From contig NZ_CP095481.1 in the NCBI RefSeq assembly GCF_023023025.1, forward strand, positions 2,170,001 to 2,234,000: a DNA stretch of 64,000 nucleotides. The letters are read 5' to 3'. Source of the DNA: Amycolatopsis sp. WQ 127309 (GTDB taxonomy: Bacteria > Actinomycetota > Actinomycetes > Mycobacteriales > Pseudonocardiaceae). Positions within the stretch are counted from its first letter, which is position 1; every line of letters begins with the position of its first letter. Positions 8,420 to 18,071 of the stretch are shown here, in pieces. Position numbers and translations under genes: made by a program. Under the pieces are notes generated by a model. It did no database searches. It was not told the origin of the DNA and saw only the letters and a list, made by a program, of their open reading frames with translations.

Positions 8420-9019
8420 TCAGGCCCCCGCACCAGCCTGCGCTCGGGCCCGTTTGAACGTGTTGTGCAGGACCGCCAGCAGCGCGTCGCGCACCGACAG
8501 CTTCTGGCGTGCGTCGAACGTGATCAGCGGGACGTCCTCGCTCACCGCCAGTGCCCAGCGGATGTCGTCCAGGTTGTGGCCCAGTGCGCCGTCGAACATG
8601 TTGACCGCGACCACGAACGGGAGCCCGGCGTTCTCGAAGTAGTCGACCGCGGGGTAGCAGTCGTCCATCCGGCGGGTGTCCACGATGACCAGCGCGCCCA
8701 GGGCGCCGTGGACCAGGTCCTGCCACATGAAGCCGAAGCGGTCCTGGCCGGGCGTGCCGAACAGGTACAGCTTGACCTCGTCGTCGATCGTGATGCAGCC
8801 GAAGTCGAGGGCGACCGTCGTCGTGGTCTTCGCCGGGACGTGGCCCGTGCGGTCGACGTTCGCCGCGACCGACGTGATCGCCGCCTCGGTCGTCAGGGGC
8901 TTGATCTCGGAGATGGACGACACCGCCGTCGTCTTGCCGACGCCGAAGCCGCCCGCGATGACGATCTTGACCGGTGCCGGCGGCCGGGCTGCCTGCTCAG
9001 TGAATGGCTTCGAGTCCAC
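8420..9019 (-). CDS. cvnD: conservon small GTPase (CvnD-type)
   Basis: A 199-residue Ras/MglA-like GTP-binding protein, the last gene of a conservon. The P-loop is AGGFGVGKTT, a switch region follows (TTTTVALDFG), then FGTPGQDRFGFMW (G3) and VAVNMFDGA (G4). It overlaps cvnC by 23 bases. In conservons the GTPase works with the CvnB roadblock protein and the CvnA kinase at the membrane, a GPCR-like arrangement known from Streptomyces. Confidence 0.94.
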   Translation of the reverse strand: MDSKPFTEQAARPPAPVKIVIAGGFGVGKTTAVSSISEIKPLTTEAAITSVAANVDRTGHVPAKTTTTVALDFGCITIDDEVKLYLFGTPGQDRFGFMWQDLVHGALGALVIVDTRRMDDCYPAVDYFENAGLPFVVAVNMFDGALGHNLDDIRWALAVSEDVPLITFDARQKLSVRDALLAVLHNTFKRARAQAGAGA

Positions 9020-9353
9020 GAATGACCCTTTCGATCATGCCGAGGTCGTGCGAGTTGTGGTTCCCCGGCCGGCGGACGACGACGTAGCCCTGCTCGGCGA
9101 GGTCGGCCACCAGCACGCGCGCGACGCCGATGTGCAGGCCGAGCAGGGCGGCCACTTCGGCGACCGACACCGTGCTGCGGCAGAGGGAAACGATTTCCTG
9201 GCGTTCGAAGGTGAGCTTCGGGTGCGACGCCGCGCCGAGCCGTGACGTCATGACCTGCGCCTCGATCTCGAGGCTCTGGTCGACCGGCTGCGCCCGTCCC
9301 GAGGTCATCAGGTAGGGCCGCAGCAGCGAGGTGTCCGGGTCGTCGTCGGCCAT
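8997..9353 (-). CDS. cvnC: conservon DUF742 protein (CvnC-type)
   Basis: A 118-residue DUF742 protein. DTSLLRPYLMTSGRAQP is the family N-terminus; SVAEVAALLGLHIGVARVLV and LAEQGYVVVRRP look like a winged helix-turn-helix. The ATG at 9353 shares one base with the cvnB stop (TGATG); a GTG one codon earlier is also possible. It is the third gene of the cvnABCD unit. Confidence 0.94.
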   Translation of the reverse strand: MADDDPDTSLLRPYLMTSGRAQPVDQSLEIEAQVMTSRLGAASHPKLTFERQEIVSLCRSTVSVAEVAALLGLHIGVARVLVADLAEQGYVVVRRPGNHNSHDLGMIERVIRGLEAIH

Positions 9354-9787
9354 CACGAACCGACGCTGTTCTTCAGCTCCTCGATGAGCCCGGGCGTGAG
9401 GACTTCGGTGGCGCGGTTGGCGAACATCGCCATCTCGTAGGCGATCGTGCCGAGGCTCGCCTGCTTGTTGGCGAGGACGCCGAGCGAGCAGCCGATGCTG
9501 ATGGTGCAGACCAGCAGGTAACCGTGCTCCAGCTCGATGATCACCTTGTCGGGCGCGCCGAGCGGGTGGCTTTCGGAGACGCCGTGGGCGAGGCCGAGCA
9601 TGGCGGACGAGATCGCGGCGAGGCGGTCGGCGTTGGAGCGCTCGAGCTCCGAGGACACCGCGATCAGCAAGCCGTCGGCCGAGACCGCGATGGCGGCGAT
9701 CGCGCCCGCGGTGTGCTGCGCGAAGCGGCTCACCAGCCAGTTGAAGTTCTGGGCTTCGACGCTGACACCAGGTGCGGGGATGCTCAT
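9353..9787 (-). CDS. cvnB: conservon roadblock/LC7 protein (CvnB-type)
   Basis: A 144-residue roadblock/LC7 domain protein (FNWLVSRFAQHTAGAIAAIA; VSADGLLIAVSSELER; ADRLAAISSAMLGLAHGVSE), a presumed regulator or exchange partner of the CvnD GTPase. Its ATG overlaps the cvnA stop (ATGA), so translation is coupled. Confidence 0.95.
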   Translation of the reverse strand: MSIPAPGVSVEAQNFNWLVSRFAQHTAGAIAAIAVSADGLLIAVSSELERSNADRLAAISSAMLGLAHGVSESHPLGAPDKVIIELEHGYLLVCTISIGCSLGVLANKQASLGTIAYEMAMFANRATEVLTPGLIEELKNSVGS

Positions 9788-12582
9788 TTCCTGCTCTCTT
9801 CTTCTCGTTCCATCACACGACCGGCGACCACGCCCGGCGGCGGGGTGTCTGCCGTAAGCTCGTCCGCCTTGGCCAGGCCGGCGGCGAACGAGTCGAACGC
9901 CGCGCGCTCGGCCGCCGGGTCCCGCTTGGCGCGGTTCACGACGGGCCGGGCGATCGGCCGGCCCGCGGCCTCCTGCTTGCGGAGGCCGGGGGCGAGCTGG
10001 GCGCCGGGCACGCGCCGGGTCAGGCCGTCCCGCGAGATCGGGGCGGTGGCCGGCGGCGGGGCGACGGCGGCCGAGAGCCCGATCCGGTCGGTTCCGGGGA
10101 CGCGCACCGGGAGCGGCGGCGTCGCCGCGACGGGGTCGGTCACGACGGTGGGCGGCGCGGGCGGCGGCTCGGCCGGCGTACCGGCCTCGACGTCCACGGC
10201 GGCCTTGGCGAACGCCTCCTGGAAGCCGTCCATGGCGACCCTGGTGGCCTCCGGGTCGTGGCGCGGCTTGTCGTCGACGACCGCGGCGGTCGTGCCCGGG
10301 CTGGGCAGCTGCGCACCGCGGACGCGACGGCGCAGGCCGCCACGGGACTCCGACTTCGGCTCTTCGGCGACGTCGGGAGCGACGTCGGGGGCGGCGACGG
10401 CGGGATCGGCGGGTTCGTCGTCCGGCCACACCGGAGCCAGCTGGTTGAACCAGCGGAACCCGTTGGCGTGGAGGGTGCCGAGCAGGGCCGGGATCGCCGG
10501 CGACGGCAGTTCCTTCTGGCGCTCCGGCTCCGCGGGCCGGAACATGTCCAAAGTGGACTTCGAGCGCGGCGCCGGCGCCGGGGCGGCGTGCCGGGGTTTC
10601 GGCGTGGCCACCGGGGGTGCCGCCTGCGCCGGGATCGCCGGCGCGCGGTCGGCCTTCGGGAGCAGCCCGGTGCGGTGGTCGAACAGCGACGGCGGGACCG
10701 TCAGCCGCGCGGTCACGCCGCCGGTCGTCGGCGTCGCGAGCAGTTCGACGCCCAGCTCGTGGCGCCGCGCGAGGCGGCCGACCACGAACAGGCCGAGCAC
10801 ACTGGTCGGCGCGAGCTCGAGGCGTTCGCGCTCGACGAGCCGCTTGTTCTCCTGCGCCATTTTTTCGGCGGTCATGCCGATGCCGTGGTCGACGATGCTC
10901 ACCAGGCACGAGCCGTCGGTGAGGAACATCGTGTCCACCTCGACCATCGAGCCCGGCGGCGAGAACGACGTCGCGTTCTCCAGCAGCTCGGCGAAGACCA
11001 GCACCAGGTCGGCGCCCAGCGCCGAGGACAGCAGGATCTCCGCGACGACGCCGAGCTTGACGCGCTGGTAGTCCTCGATCTCGGCCAGCGCGGACCGCAG
11101 GGCGGTGGCCAGCTCGATCGGACCGGCGATGCGGGCCTCGTCGCGGGTGCCGGAGACGACGAGCAGGTTGTCGGCGTTGCGGCGCAGGCGGGTGGAGAGG
11201 TGGTCGAGCCGGTAGAGGCTGGCCAGCAGGCGGGTGTCCTGCTCGTTGCGCTCGACCTCGTCGATCAGCGCGAGCTGGCGGCCGACGAGGTTCTGCGTGC
11301 GCTTCGCGACGTTCGCGAACATGAGACTGGTGTTGCGCCGGGTGAGCGCCTGCCGCTCGACCAGCTCGGCGGCGGTCGTCTGGACCCGGTTGAACGCCGC
11401 GGCGAGCTTGCCGAGCTCGTCGTCGGAGGTGACGTCGATGGTGGCCAGCCGCGGGACCTGCTCCTCGGCCTCCTCGGTGTCGGTCACGCGGACGAGCTCG
11501 GTGCCGGCGAGGTCGGCGACCGACGTCGCCGCCGTGGTCAGCCGCCGCAGCGGCTGGGCGATCGAGCGGGACACCGCGACGGCGAGGAAGGCGACCAGCA
11601 GGAACAGCGCGGCGGCGCCGACGCCGACGGTCCAGGCCAGCCGGGTCGCGTCGCCGGCCCGGCCGGTCGCGCCGTCGGCGATCTCGCCGGTGACCCGTTC
11701 CTGGACGAGCTTCCGTTGTCCCGCCTGGGTTTCCGCCGCGGCGAGGACGTCGGTGACGTACTGGCCGGTGGCCGCCGCGTCACGCGGGTTGTCGATCTGG
11801 GCGGCGAGGTCTTCGATCCGGCGGCCGGCGTCGCTCTGCTCGACGTTGACGACCAGCGACGCCTGCTGGTTGTCGGACGCGTTGTCGGCCTGCTGGACGA
11901 ACCGGTCGGTGAAGATCGGCGCCTGCTGGGTCGCGTCGTCCAGGATGGACTTGCCGGCGTCCGGCGCGACCGCCGTCACGATCAACGCCATGCCGCGCAA
12001 CGAGTTCTCCTCGTTCGCGCGCAGCAGCGCTTCGAGGGCGGTCAGCTCCCGGGTGCCCTCGGCGTCACTGGTCAGCTGCGGCACCAGCCGCAGCGAGTCG
12101 ATGACCGCGCCGATCACGGCGTGGTAGGTGCGGGCGACGCTGTCGAGCGCGACCCCGCGGCGTTCGGCGTTCTGCCGCAGCTCGTTCAGCGAGCCGATCC
12201 GGGTCAGCGCCGCCGACAGCTCGTCCGGCGCGTCGGCACCGAGCGAGGACCGCACGTCCTCGACCGCGGCGTCGACCATCCGGCGCTGCTTCGTCATCTC
12301 GTCCGGGGACATCGACGGCGTCGCGACGAACGCGCCGGTCAGCAGCCGCTCCCGCTGCAGCTGCCAGACCAGGCCGCCGAGCTGCTGGGTGTGCCGCGCC
12401 ACGGTCGCCGACTGCGTGGCCGCCGTCGCGCTGTTCACCTGGGTCAGCACGAACGGCACCGAAACCAGGACCACCGCGACCAGCGGCGGCAGGAGCAGCA
12501 GGTTCAGCTTGCCGCGAATGCCGAGCCGCGCGAGGAATCCCCCGCCGCCCGCCCGTTTCGCGGTCGACCTGCCGTGCCTCAT
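9784..12582 (-). CDS. cvnA: conservon membrane sensor histidine-kinase-like protein (CvnA-type)
   Basis: A 932-residue sensor. TM1 lies at about residues 26-47; an extracellular nitrate/nitrite-sensor-like helical domain (starting LGGLVWQLQRERLLTGAFVA) extends to about 310; TM2 (AALFLLVAFLAVAVS) is followed by a HAMP segment (QPLRRLTTAATSVADL). The kinase core has TSLMFANVAKRTQNLVGRQL as dimer/H-like region and an ATPase with N-box FAELLENATSFSP, G1 DHGIGM and G2 GLGLFV-like LGLFVVGRLA. The last 300 residues are Pro/Ala-rich and carry repeated RxPGAQL-type motifs. ATG 12582 gives a sensible membrane N-terminus; the open frame upstream is not coding. Confidence 0.93.
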   Translation of the reverse strand: MRHGRSTAKRAGGGGFLARLGIRGKLNLLLLPPLVAVVLVSVPFVLTQVNSATAATQSATVARHTQQLGGLVWQLQRERLLTGAFVATPSMSPDEMTKQRRMVDAAVEDVRSSLGADAPDELSAALTRIGSLNELRQNAERRGVALDSVARTYHAVIGAVIDSLRLVPQLTSDAEGTRELTALEALLRANEENSLRGMALIVTAVAPDAGKSILDDATQQAPIFTDRFVQQADNASDNQQASLVVNVEQSDAGRRIEDLAAQIDNPRDAAATGQYVTDVLAAAETQAGQRKLVQERVTGEIADGATGRAGDATRLAWTVGVGAAALFLLVAFLAVAVSRSIAQPLRRLTTAATSVADLAGTELVRVTDTEEAEEQVPRLATIDVTSDDELGKLAAAFNRVQTTAAELVERQALTRRNTSLMFANVAKRTQNLVGRQLALIDEVERNEQDTRLLASLYRLDHLSTRLRRNADNLLVVSGTRDEARIAGPIELATALRSALAEIEDYQRVKLGVVAEILLSSALGADLVLVFAELLENATSFSPPGSMVEVDTMFLTDGSCLVSIVDHGIGMTAEKMAQENKRLVERERLELAPTSVLGLFVVGRLARRHELGVELLATPTTGGVTARLTVPPSLFDHRTGLLPKADRAPAIPAQAAPPVATPKPRHAAPAPAPRSKSTLDMFRPAEPERQKELPSPAIPALLGTLHANGFRWFNQLAPVWPDDEPADPAVAAPDVAPDVAEEPKSESRGGLRRRVRGAQLPSPGTTAAVVDDKPRHDPEATRVAMDGFQEAFAKAAVDVEAGTPAEPPPAPPTVVTDPVAATPPLPVRVPGTDRIGLSAAVAPPPATAPISRDGLTRRVPGAQLAPGLRKQEAAGRPIARPVVNRAKRDPAAERAAFDSFAAGLAKADELTADTPPPGVVAGRVMEREEESRK

Positions 12583-12608
12583 CCCGCCACCTTTCCCGTC
12601 CGACGTTC

Positions 12609-13397
12609 TCACTCGCCCGCGGCCACCCGGTTCACGTGGCCGCGGTGCTGCTCCCGGACGAGGTCCTCGATCCGGGCGCGCAGCGCGAGGAACCGCGGTT
12701 CGCGCTTCACCGCGAGATCCCGTTCGGCCGGCAGCGTCACCTCGACGTCGGCGGCGATCCGCCCCGGGTCGGAGGCGAGCACCACGACCCGCCCGCCCAG
12801 GAAGACCGCTTCTTCGACGTCGTGGGTGACCATCAGCACCGTGGTGCCGGTGTCGGCCCAGATCCGGCGGATCAGCACCTGCATGTCCTCTTTGGTCTGG
12901 ACGTCCAAGGCGCCGAAGGGTTCGTCCAGCAGCAGCACTTCCGGCTCGCAGGCCAGCGCCCGCGCGATCGCGACGCGCTGCTTCTGGCCGCCGGAAAGCT
13001 GTTTCGGCAGCGAGCGGCGCACCGCGTCGAGCCCGGTCTCGGCGAGGTACCAGTCGACGCGCTCGGCGCGCTCGGCCGCGTCGATCGGGAGCAGCTCGAG
13101 GCCGAACGCGACGTTCTTCTCGACGCTGCGCCACGGGTAGAGCGCGCCCGCCTGGAACACCAGCCCGCGGTCGGGGCCGGGGCCCGTCACCGGGACGCCG
13201 TCGAGCAGGATCTCGCCCTCGGTCGGCCCGCTCAGCCCGGCCACCAGCGACAACAGCGTCGACTTGCCCGAGCCGCTGGCACCGACGACGCAGACGAACT
13301 CGCCGCGCGGCACTTCGAGGTCGACGCCGTCGAGGGCGCGCGTCACCTTGCCGCGGACGGTGTAGTCCTTGGCGACGTTCCGCAGTTCCAGCGTCAT
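12609..13397 (-). CDS. ABC transporter ATP-binding protein, nitrate/sulfonate/taurine type
   Basis: A 262-residue ATPase with Walker A VGASGSGKST, signature LSGGQKQRVAIARAL, Walker B VLLLDEPFGALD and switch MVTHDVEEA. The sequence class matches SsuB/TauB-like ATPases. Its ATG overlaps the permease stop (ATGA). It forms an operon with the permease and the binding protein upstream. Confidence 0.93.
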   Translation of the reverse strand: MTLELRNVAKDYTVRGKVTRALDGVDLEVPRGEFVCVVGASGSGKSTLLSLVAGLSGPTEGEILLDGVPVTGPGPDRGLVFQAGALYPWRSVEKNVAFGLELLPIDAAERAERVDWYLAETGLDAVRRSLPKQLSGGQKQRVAIARALACEPEVLLLDEPFGALDVQTKEDMQVLIRRIWADTGTTVLMVTHDVEEAVFLGGRVVVLASDPGRIAADVEVTLPAERDLAVKREPRFLALRARIEDLVREQHRGHVNRVAAGE

Positions 13398-14344
13398 GCC
13401 GCCCACTTCCCGACCTGGGTGCGCACCAGGCGCAGCACGACGTCGATGGTCAGCCCGGCGACGCCGATCACGATGAGCACCGCGAAGATCTTGTCCGTCT
13501 GCAGGAACCGCTGCGCGCGGACGATCCGGTAACCCAGGCCGGCCTGGGAGTTGATCAGCTCGGCGACGACCACGAAGTTCCACGCCGCGGCGGCGTTGAC
13601 CCGGACCGCGTCGATCATGCCCGGCAGCGAGTGCGGCACGACGATCTTGCGCAGCACCTCGCCCCGGCGCGCGCCGAGGGTGTAGGAGACGTCGAGGAGC
13701 GCGTTCGGCACCGCGCGCACGACGTCCGCGGTCATCAGGGTGTTGAAGAAGACCGTCCCGATGAACAGGATCGCGATCTTCGACGGCTCGCCGAGGCCGA
13801 GCCAGATGATGAGCAGCGGGATGAACGCGCTCGCCGGCAGGTAGCGCAGCAGCCCGATCAACGGCTCGAAGAAGGCCTGGCCCGCGGTGAACGTGCCCAT
13901 CAGCAAACCGAGCGGCACCGAGACGAGCACCGCCAGGCCGAAGCCTTCGAGCACCCGCTGCGTCGTCGCCCAGAGGTCGTCGAACAGCTCGCCGCTGCCC
14001 GCCATGTCGGCCCCGGCCTTGAGCACCGCCACCGGGGACGGCAGGAACGTCGAGTCGACGGCGCCGCTGACGCTGAGCAGCACCCAGGCGACGAACGGGA
14101 TCGCGAACGAGAGCACCGCCAGCGTCCACCGCGCGGACGCCGAAATCGGCGTCCGCAAGGAGAACAGGGGCGACGCGGGTTTCGGCGCGGCCCGGCGCGG
14201 CAGCGGCGTCCAGGCCGGCCGGCCCCGGCCCGCCTGGACGCGCTCGGCGAGCCCCTGCTCGGCCTCCAGCGCATCAGCCTCCGAGGCCGCGTATGCGTCC
14301 GCCGGGGAGTGGGAGGCCGCAGTGCGCTGGGTGGGACCGGTCAC
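13394..14344 (-). CDS. ABC transporter permease, nitrate/sulfonate/taurine type
   Basis: A 316-residue permease. An N-terminal extension of about 75 residues, Ala/Glu/Arg-rich and cytoplasmic, precedes TM1 (TLAVLSFAIPFVAWVLLSVS). The BPD_transp_1 signature is seen in YTLGARRGEVLRKIVVPHSL (EAA loop) and in the usual LIIWLGLGEPSKIAILFIG helix. The start GTG 14344 overlaps the stop of the binding-protein gene (GTGA). Confidence 0.92.
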   Translation of the reverse strand: MTGPTQRTAASHSPADAYAASEADALEAEQGLAERVQAGRGRPAWTPLPRRAAPKPASPLFSLRTPISASARWTLAVLSFAIPFVAWVLLSVSGAVDSTFLPSPVAVLKAGADMAGSGELFDDLWATTQRVLEGFGLAVLVSVPLGLLMGTFTAGQAFFEPLIGLLRYLPASAFIPLLIIWLGLGEPSKIAILFIGTVFFNTLMTADVVRAVPNALLDVSYTLGARRGEVLRKIVVPHSLPGMIDAVRVNAAAAWNFVVVAELINSQAGLGYRIVRAQRFLQTDKIFAVLIVIGVAGLTIDVVLRLVRTQVGKWAA

Positions 14345-15351
14345 TGCGGCGCGGCCTTCACGAACTGGTCGTCGAACAGGCCGTCGAGCGAAGGTCGCTG
14401 CTGGGCGAGCCCGGTGCTCACGATGAAGTCGATGATCTTGTTCGCCTGGAAGTCGAGGTGCTGCGCGGTGACCCCCGGGGTGAACGCGTCGAGGTTCTGC
14501 TGGCGCGTGAAGATCGTGGTGCCGGCGTCGTAGGTCTTGTAGTCCGCGTCGGACACCCCGCCGCGCTCGGCCATGATCTTGACCGCCGCGTCCTTGTTGT
14601 TCTTGATCCAGGTCAGCGTCTCGAACCAGGTGTTGACGAGCGCCTGCACGTCCTTCGGGTGCTCCTTGACCAGCTTCTGCGAGGTGACCAGGTGGTCCGG
14701 GATGGCGCCGGGGAACTCCGTCGACGACGAGATCGCGCGGCTGCCCGGGAGCTCGAGGGCCTTGGTGGTGAACGGCGCGAACGCGCCCACCGCGTCGACC
14801 TGACCGCCGACGAACGCGGCGGCCGCGGCGTCGGTCGGCAGGTTGACCAGCTGGATGTCCTTTTCGGTCAGCTTCGCTTCCTGCAGCGCGAGCAGCAGGA
14901 GGTAGTGGTCGACGGTGCCCTGCTCGACGGCGACCTTCTTGCCCCGGAGGTCGGCGACGGCGGTGATGCCGTCCCGCGCGATGATCTTGTCGTTGCCGGT
15001 CGAGTTGTCGTTCACCAGCACGATCGAGAGCTTCGCGCCGCCCGAGGCGGACGAAAGCGTGTCGTTGAGGGTCTGGCTGTTGGCGTCGATCGCGCCGCTG
15101 GAGAGCGCGTTGATGCTGTCGGTGTAGTTGTCGAACCACTTGAGGTCGACGTTGACGCCGTTCTTGGCGAACAGGCCCTGTTCCTGCGCCACCTGCCAGG
15201 GGAACCACCCCGGCCAGGCGCTGAACCCGAGCGTGATCTTGCCGCCGTCGCCGGAGGCGGAACTGTCACTGCAGCCGGACAGGGCGGTGACCCCGAAGAG
15301 GGTCAGCAGCGTCAGGAGCGCCGTCAGCAGACGACGAGGGCGGGAAGTCAC
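14341..15351 (-). CDS. substrate-binding lipoprotein, sulfonate/taurine/nitrate-type ABC transporter
   Basis: A 336-residue periplasmic-type binding protein (NMT1/SsuA-like). The GTG start 15351 has a TGGAG site 8 bases upstream and is followed by a lipoprotein signal (LLTLLTLFGVTALSGC). Family landmarks are LGFSAWPGWFPWQVAQEQGL, WFDNYTDSINALSSGAID, and DLRGKKVAVEQGTVDHYLL. A TauD-like dioxygenase at 46948-47868 could use an imported sulfonate, but the two loci are 31 kb apart, so the substrate is open. Confidence 0.9.
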   Translation of the reverse strand: MTSRPRRLLTALLTLLTLFGVTALSGCSDSSASGDGGKITLGFSAWPGWFPWQVAQEQGLFAKNGVNVDLKWFDNYTDSINALSSGAIDANSQTLNDTLSSASGGAKLSIVLVNDNSTGNDKIIARDGITAVADLRGKKVAVEQGTVDHYLLLLALQEAKLTEKDIQLVNLPTDAAAAAFVGGQVDAVGAFAPFTTKALELPGSRAISSSTEFPGAIPDHLVTSQKLVKEHPKDVQALVNTWFETLTWIKNNKDAAVKIMAERGGVSDADYKTYDAGTTIFTRQQNLDAFTPGVTAQHLDFQANKIIDFIVSTGLAQQRPSLDGLFDDQFVKAAPQ

Positions 15352-15983
15352 AGCGAAACTCCAGAAGGCGGGGGAAGTGGAGTAGAGCGACACCGAAGAG
15401 GGAACGAGGCCTACCTGCCGTGACGACGAGGAGATGGTTCGGGCAAGGCTGCGCCACCGCGCACGGTCATCGCTGCTCTCTTCCAGACGCACCTGATCGG
15501 GTCAAGGCGAGAGAACGCGGACAAGAAGTACCTACACCCAGTGAAAACCGGCGCCGCACGCACCGGACCACTCACCCCTTGTCCCTCTCCCGGCGGAGAC
15601 TCTAGCGAGTGACACAAGATCCCCACAACGCCATCCCAGTGCCTCCAAAAGGGTGACACTCAACCAGGTCAACCAGCGTCTTCGCGGGTCGGCAAGATCA
15701 AGTACGCGGGTGTTTCTGTCGGCCGCCCGGTCAAGATCTCCGCACGCCTGAAGAGGTCCGCTCGTGCAGGCGCACGGGCAGCAAGGCCGCGTTGTCACAC
15801 GTCGACAAGGAGATGTCGAGATCAGCAGCGAGGTCTCGCCGGACAAGCGAACAGTCGTTCGGAATGTGCCACTGATCGGCGTCCCGTTCGAACAGGTGTC
15901 CGCATCCGCGAATACCGCACGGACGTCAAGGCCGTCGAATGATTCCGCAACTGTTTACACGGCTGAAACATTCAATGTTTCTG
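15352..15983. other. intergenic region, promoter side of the ABC operon
   Basis: About 630 bases without a convincing gene. A minus-strand mini-ORF at 15411-15470 (19 residues ending RRHGR, purine-rich site upstream) could be a leader peptide of the ABC operon, but it lacks the Cys-containing motif of known sulfur leaders. At 15965-15981 there is a perfect inverted repeat GAAACATT-C-AATGTTTC, 3 to 19 bases before the glycosyltransferase stop codon in window order. The stretch 15890-16000 is less GC-rich than its surroundings. Confidence 0.5.
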
Positions 15984-17882
15984 TCAAGCGATCGATTTTG
16001 TGAGGTCGTAAACCGTCGTGCTCCCGACGGTCGAAGACGCGAAGTTCTGCTCCACCCACGTCTGGATTTCGCCCGAGGTGCCGCGGCCCCCGCCGAAACC
16101 GCCGCGCCCGCCCGCGACGTAGTAGTGGATGTCGCCGTCGGCGACGTACTTCTCGAACTGCTGCAGGGTCGGCGCCGGGTCGCTGCCACTGAAACCGCCG
16201 ATCGCGAGCACCGGCCGGCCGCTGTCGAGCGCCAGCCCGGCCGCCTGCATCGCGCCGCTCTGCGCCGCGGCCCACTTCGTCGTCGTGCCCTTCAGCAGGT
16301 CGATCACGGCGGTGTCGGCCTGTCCCCCGCCGAACCCGCCGGCCCCACCGCGGCCGCCACCGAAACCGCCGAAGCCGCGTCCACTCGCGACCGCCGGGCC
16401 GGACGACGGCGTGCCGCCCGAGTGCGCCGTCGCCGCCGTCGCGAAGGTGAAGGACGCCGTCCCGAGCAACGCGCCGCACAGGCCGGCCGCGGCCACGACC
16501 GGGCCGAGCCGCCGGACCCGGTCCGCGCCGAAGAGCAGGGCGAACGCCGCGAGCGCGCTCAGCACCAGCAGCGCGTAGCGCAGCCACGGCTGCCACTCCG
16601 GCGTCCGGGCGAGCAGCACGAAGCCCCACACCGCGGACACCGCGAGCATGACGGCCAGCACCGCGCGGGCCGCGAAGTTGGCCCGGCCACGCCACAGCTC
16701 ACGCGCGGAGATCCCCAGCGTGCCGGCGATCCCGGGCGCCAGCGCGACCGTGTAGTACGGGTGGATGATGCCGCTCATGTAGCTGAACACCAGCACCGTG
16801 ACGACCGTCCAGCCGCCCCACAGCAGCAGGGCCGCGCGGGTCCCGTCGGTGCGCGGCGCGCGGCGGGTGAACCACAGCCCCGCGACCAGGCCGACCAGCG
16901 CGGCGGGCAGCAGCCACGACGCTTCCGCGCCGAACTCGCCGCTGAACAACCGCGTCAACCCGGTCTGGCCGCCGAACGCGCCGCCACCGAAGCCGCCTGC
17001 TGCCGCCCCGGTCGGCGGCGTGAAGCCGCCACCGCCGCCACCGCGGCCCTCGCCGAAGATCCGGCCGAGGCCGTTGTAGCCGAAAGCCAGTTCCAGCACG
17101 GTGTTGTCGGTCGAACCGCTGATGTAGGGCCGGTCCGCGACGGGCCACAGCGCGACGGCCGCGACCCACCAGCCGGCGGAGACGAGCACCGCGCCGGCGG
17201 CCGCGAACAGCTGGCCGACCCGGCGGCCGAGCGACGTCGGCGCCGCGACGGCGTACACCAGCACGAACGCGGGCAGCACGAGGAACGCCTGCAGCATCTT
17301 GTCGAGGAAGCCGAAGCCGATCGCCACCCCGGCGAGCACCAGCCACCAGGTGCTCGCCTTGTCGAGCGCGCGCACGACGCAGTACGCGCCGGCGACGAGC
17401 AGCAGGACGAGGAAGGCGTCCGGGTTGTCGTAGCGGAACATCAGCGCGGCGACCGGCGTCAGCGCGAGCGCGGCCCCGGCCAGCAGCCCCGCACCGGGTC
17501 CGGAGAGCCGGCGCACGGCGAGGTACAGCAGGCCGACGGACGCGACGCCGGCCAGCGCGTTCGGCACCAGCAGGCTCCAGCTGGAGAACCCGAAGATCCG
17601 GCCGGACAACCCCATGGCCCACAGGGAGAACGGCGGTTTGTCGACCGTGACGACGTTGCCCGGGTCGAGCGAGCCGAAGAAGAGTGCTTTCCAGCTCCAC
17701 GTCCCGGCCTGCGCGGCCATCGCGTAGAAGTCGTTGGCCCAGCCCGTTTTCGCCAGGTCCCACAGGTAGAGCAGCCCGGTCCCGAGCAACAGCGCGGCCA
17801 CGGAAGGCTTGACCCACCGCGGTTCCGGGGCAGCCTGGGGCGCGGGCTGGGCGAGTTCGGGCGCCGACAGGGTGGTCGTCAT
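15984..17882 (-). CDS. GT39/ArnT-like integral membrane glycosyltransferase with Gly-rich loops
   Basis: A 632-residue polytopic protein of the mannosyl/aminoarabinosyl-transferase type. The catalytic N-terminal loop is TGWANDFYAMAAQAGTWSWK and DPGNVVTVDKPPFSLW, with RYDNPDAFLVL later, as in the YkcB-like group. About 11 membrane helices follow, then a soluble C-terminal domain with VLAIGGFSGSDPAPTLQQFEKYV. Two Gly-rich loops (GEGRGGGGGGF and GFGGFGGGRGGAGGFGGG) interrupt it. ATG 17882 is preferred because GGTGGGG lies just upstream; a GTG at 17891 is possible. Probably transfers sugars to surface molecules from a polyprenyl donor. Confidence 0.88.
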   Translation of the reverse strand: MTTTLSAPELAQPAPQAAPEPRWVKPSVAALLLGTGLLYLWDLAKTGWANDFYAMAAQAGTWSWKALFFGSLDPGNVVTVDKPPFSLWAMGLSGRIFGFSSWSLLVPNALAGVASVGLLYLAVRRLSGPGAGLLAGAALALTPVAALMFRYDNPDAFLVLLLVAGAYCVVRALDKASTWWLVLAGVAIGFGFLDKMLQAFLVLPAFVLVYAVAAPTSLGRRVGQLFAAAGAVLVSAGWWVAAVALWPVADRPYISGSTDNTVLELAFGYNGLGRIFGEGRGGGGGGFTPPTGAAAGGFGGGAFGGQTGLTRLFSGEFGAEASWLLPAALVGLVAGLWFTRRAPRTDGTRAALLLWGGWTVVTVLVFSYMSGIIHPYYTVALAPGIAGTLGISARELWRGRANFAARAVLAVMLAVSAVWGFVLLARTPEWQPWLRYALLVLSALAAFALLFGADRVRRLGPVVAAAGLCGALLGTASFTFATAATAHSGGTPSSGPAVASGRGFGGFGGGRGGAGGFGGGQADTAVIDLLKGTTTKWAAAQSGAMQAAGLALDSGRPVLAIGGFSGSDPAPTLQQFEKYVADGDIHYYVAGGRGGFGGGRGTSGEIQTWVEQNFASSTVGSTTVYDLTKSIA

Positions 17883-18071
17883 GAGCCCCACCGTCGCGGT
17901 GGCGCATGTGGTGAACTTGTGCCGAACCTGTGGACCCGCTGTGCATCCACCCCGATCGAGTGACGCACCCTGCCCACCGCGCCTTACCGCGGGTGGCCCG
18001 AAGCGCCACTTTCACTACGAAAGATGCGGGGTTGTGGAGGGATTCCGGGGGATGTGGACAAGTAGGCGGGG

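Noticed and set aside
12583..13134. N-terminal extension of the CvnA frame
   Set aside because: It runs antisense-like through the ABC ATPase gene in another frame and has Arg/Ala-rich non-coding composition; ATG 12582 gives the expected membrane start.
15411..15470. Mini-ORF considered as a sulfur-type Cys leader peptide
   Set aside because: It lacks Cys and the RRHxDL-type motif, so only a low-confidence note is kept in the intergenic entry.
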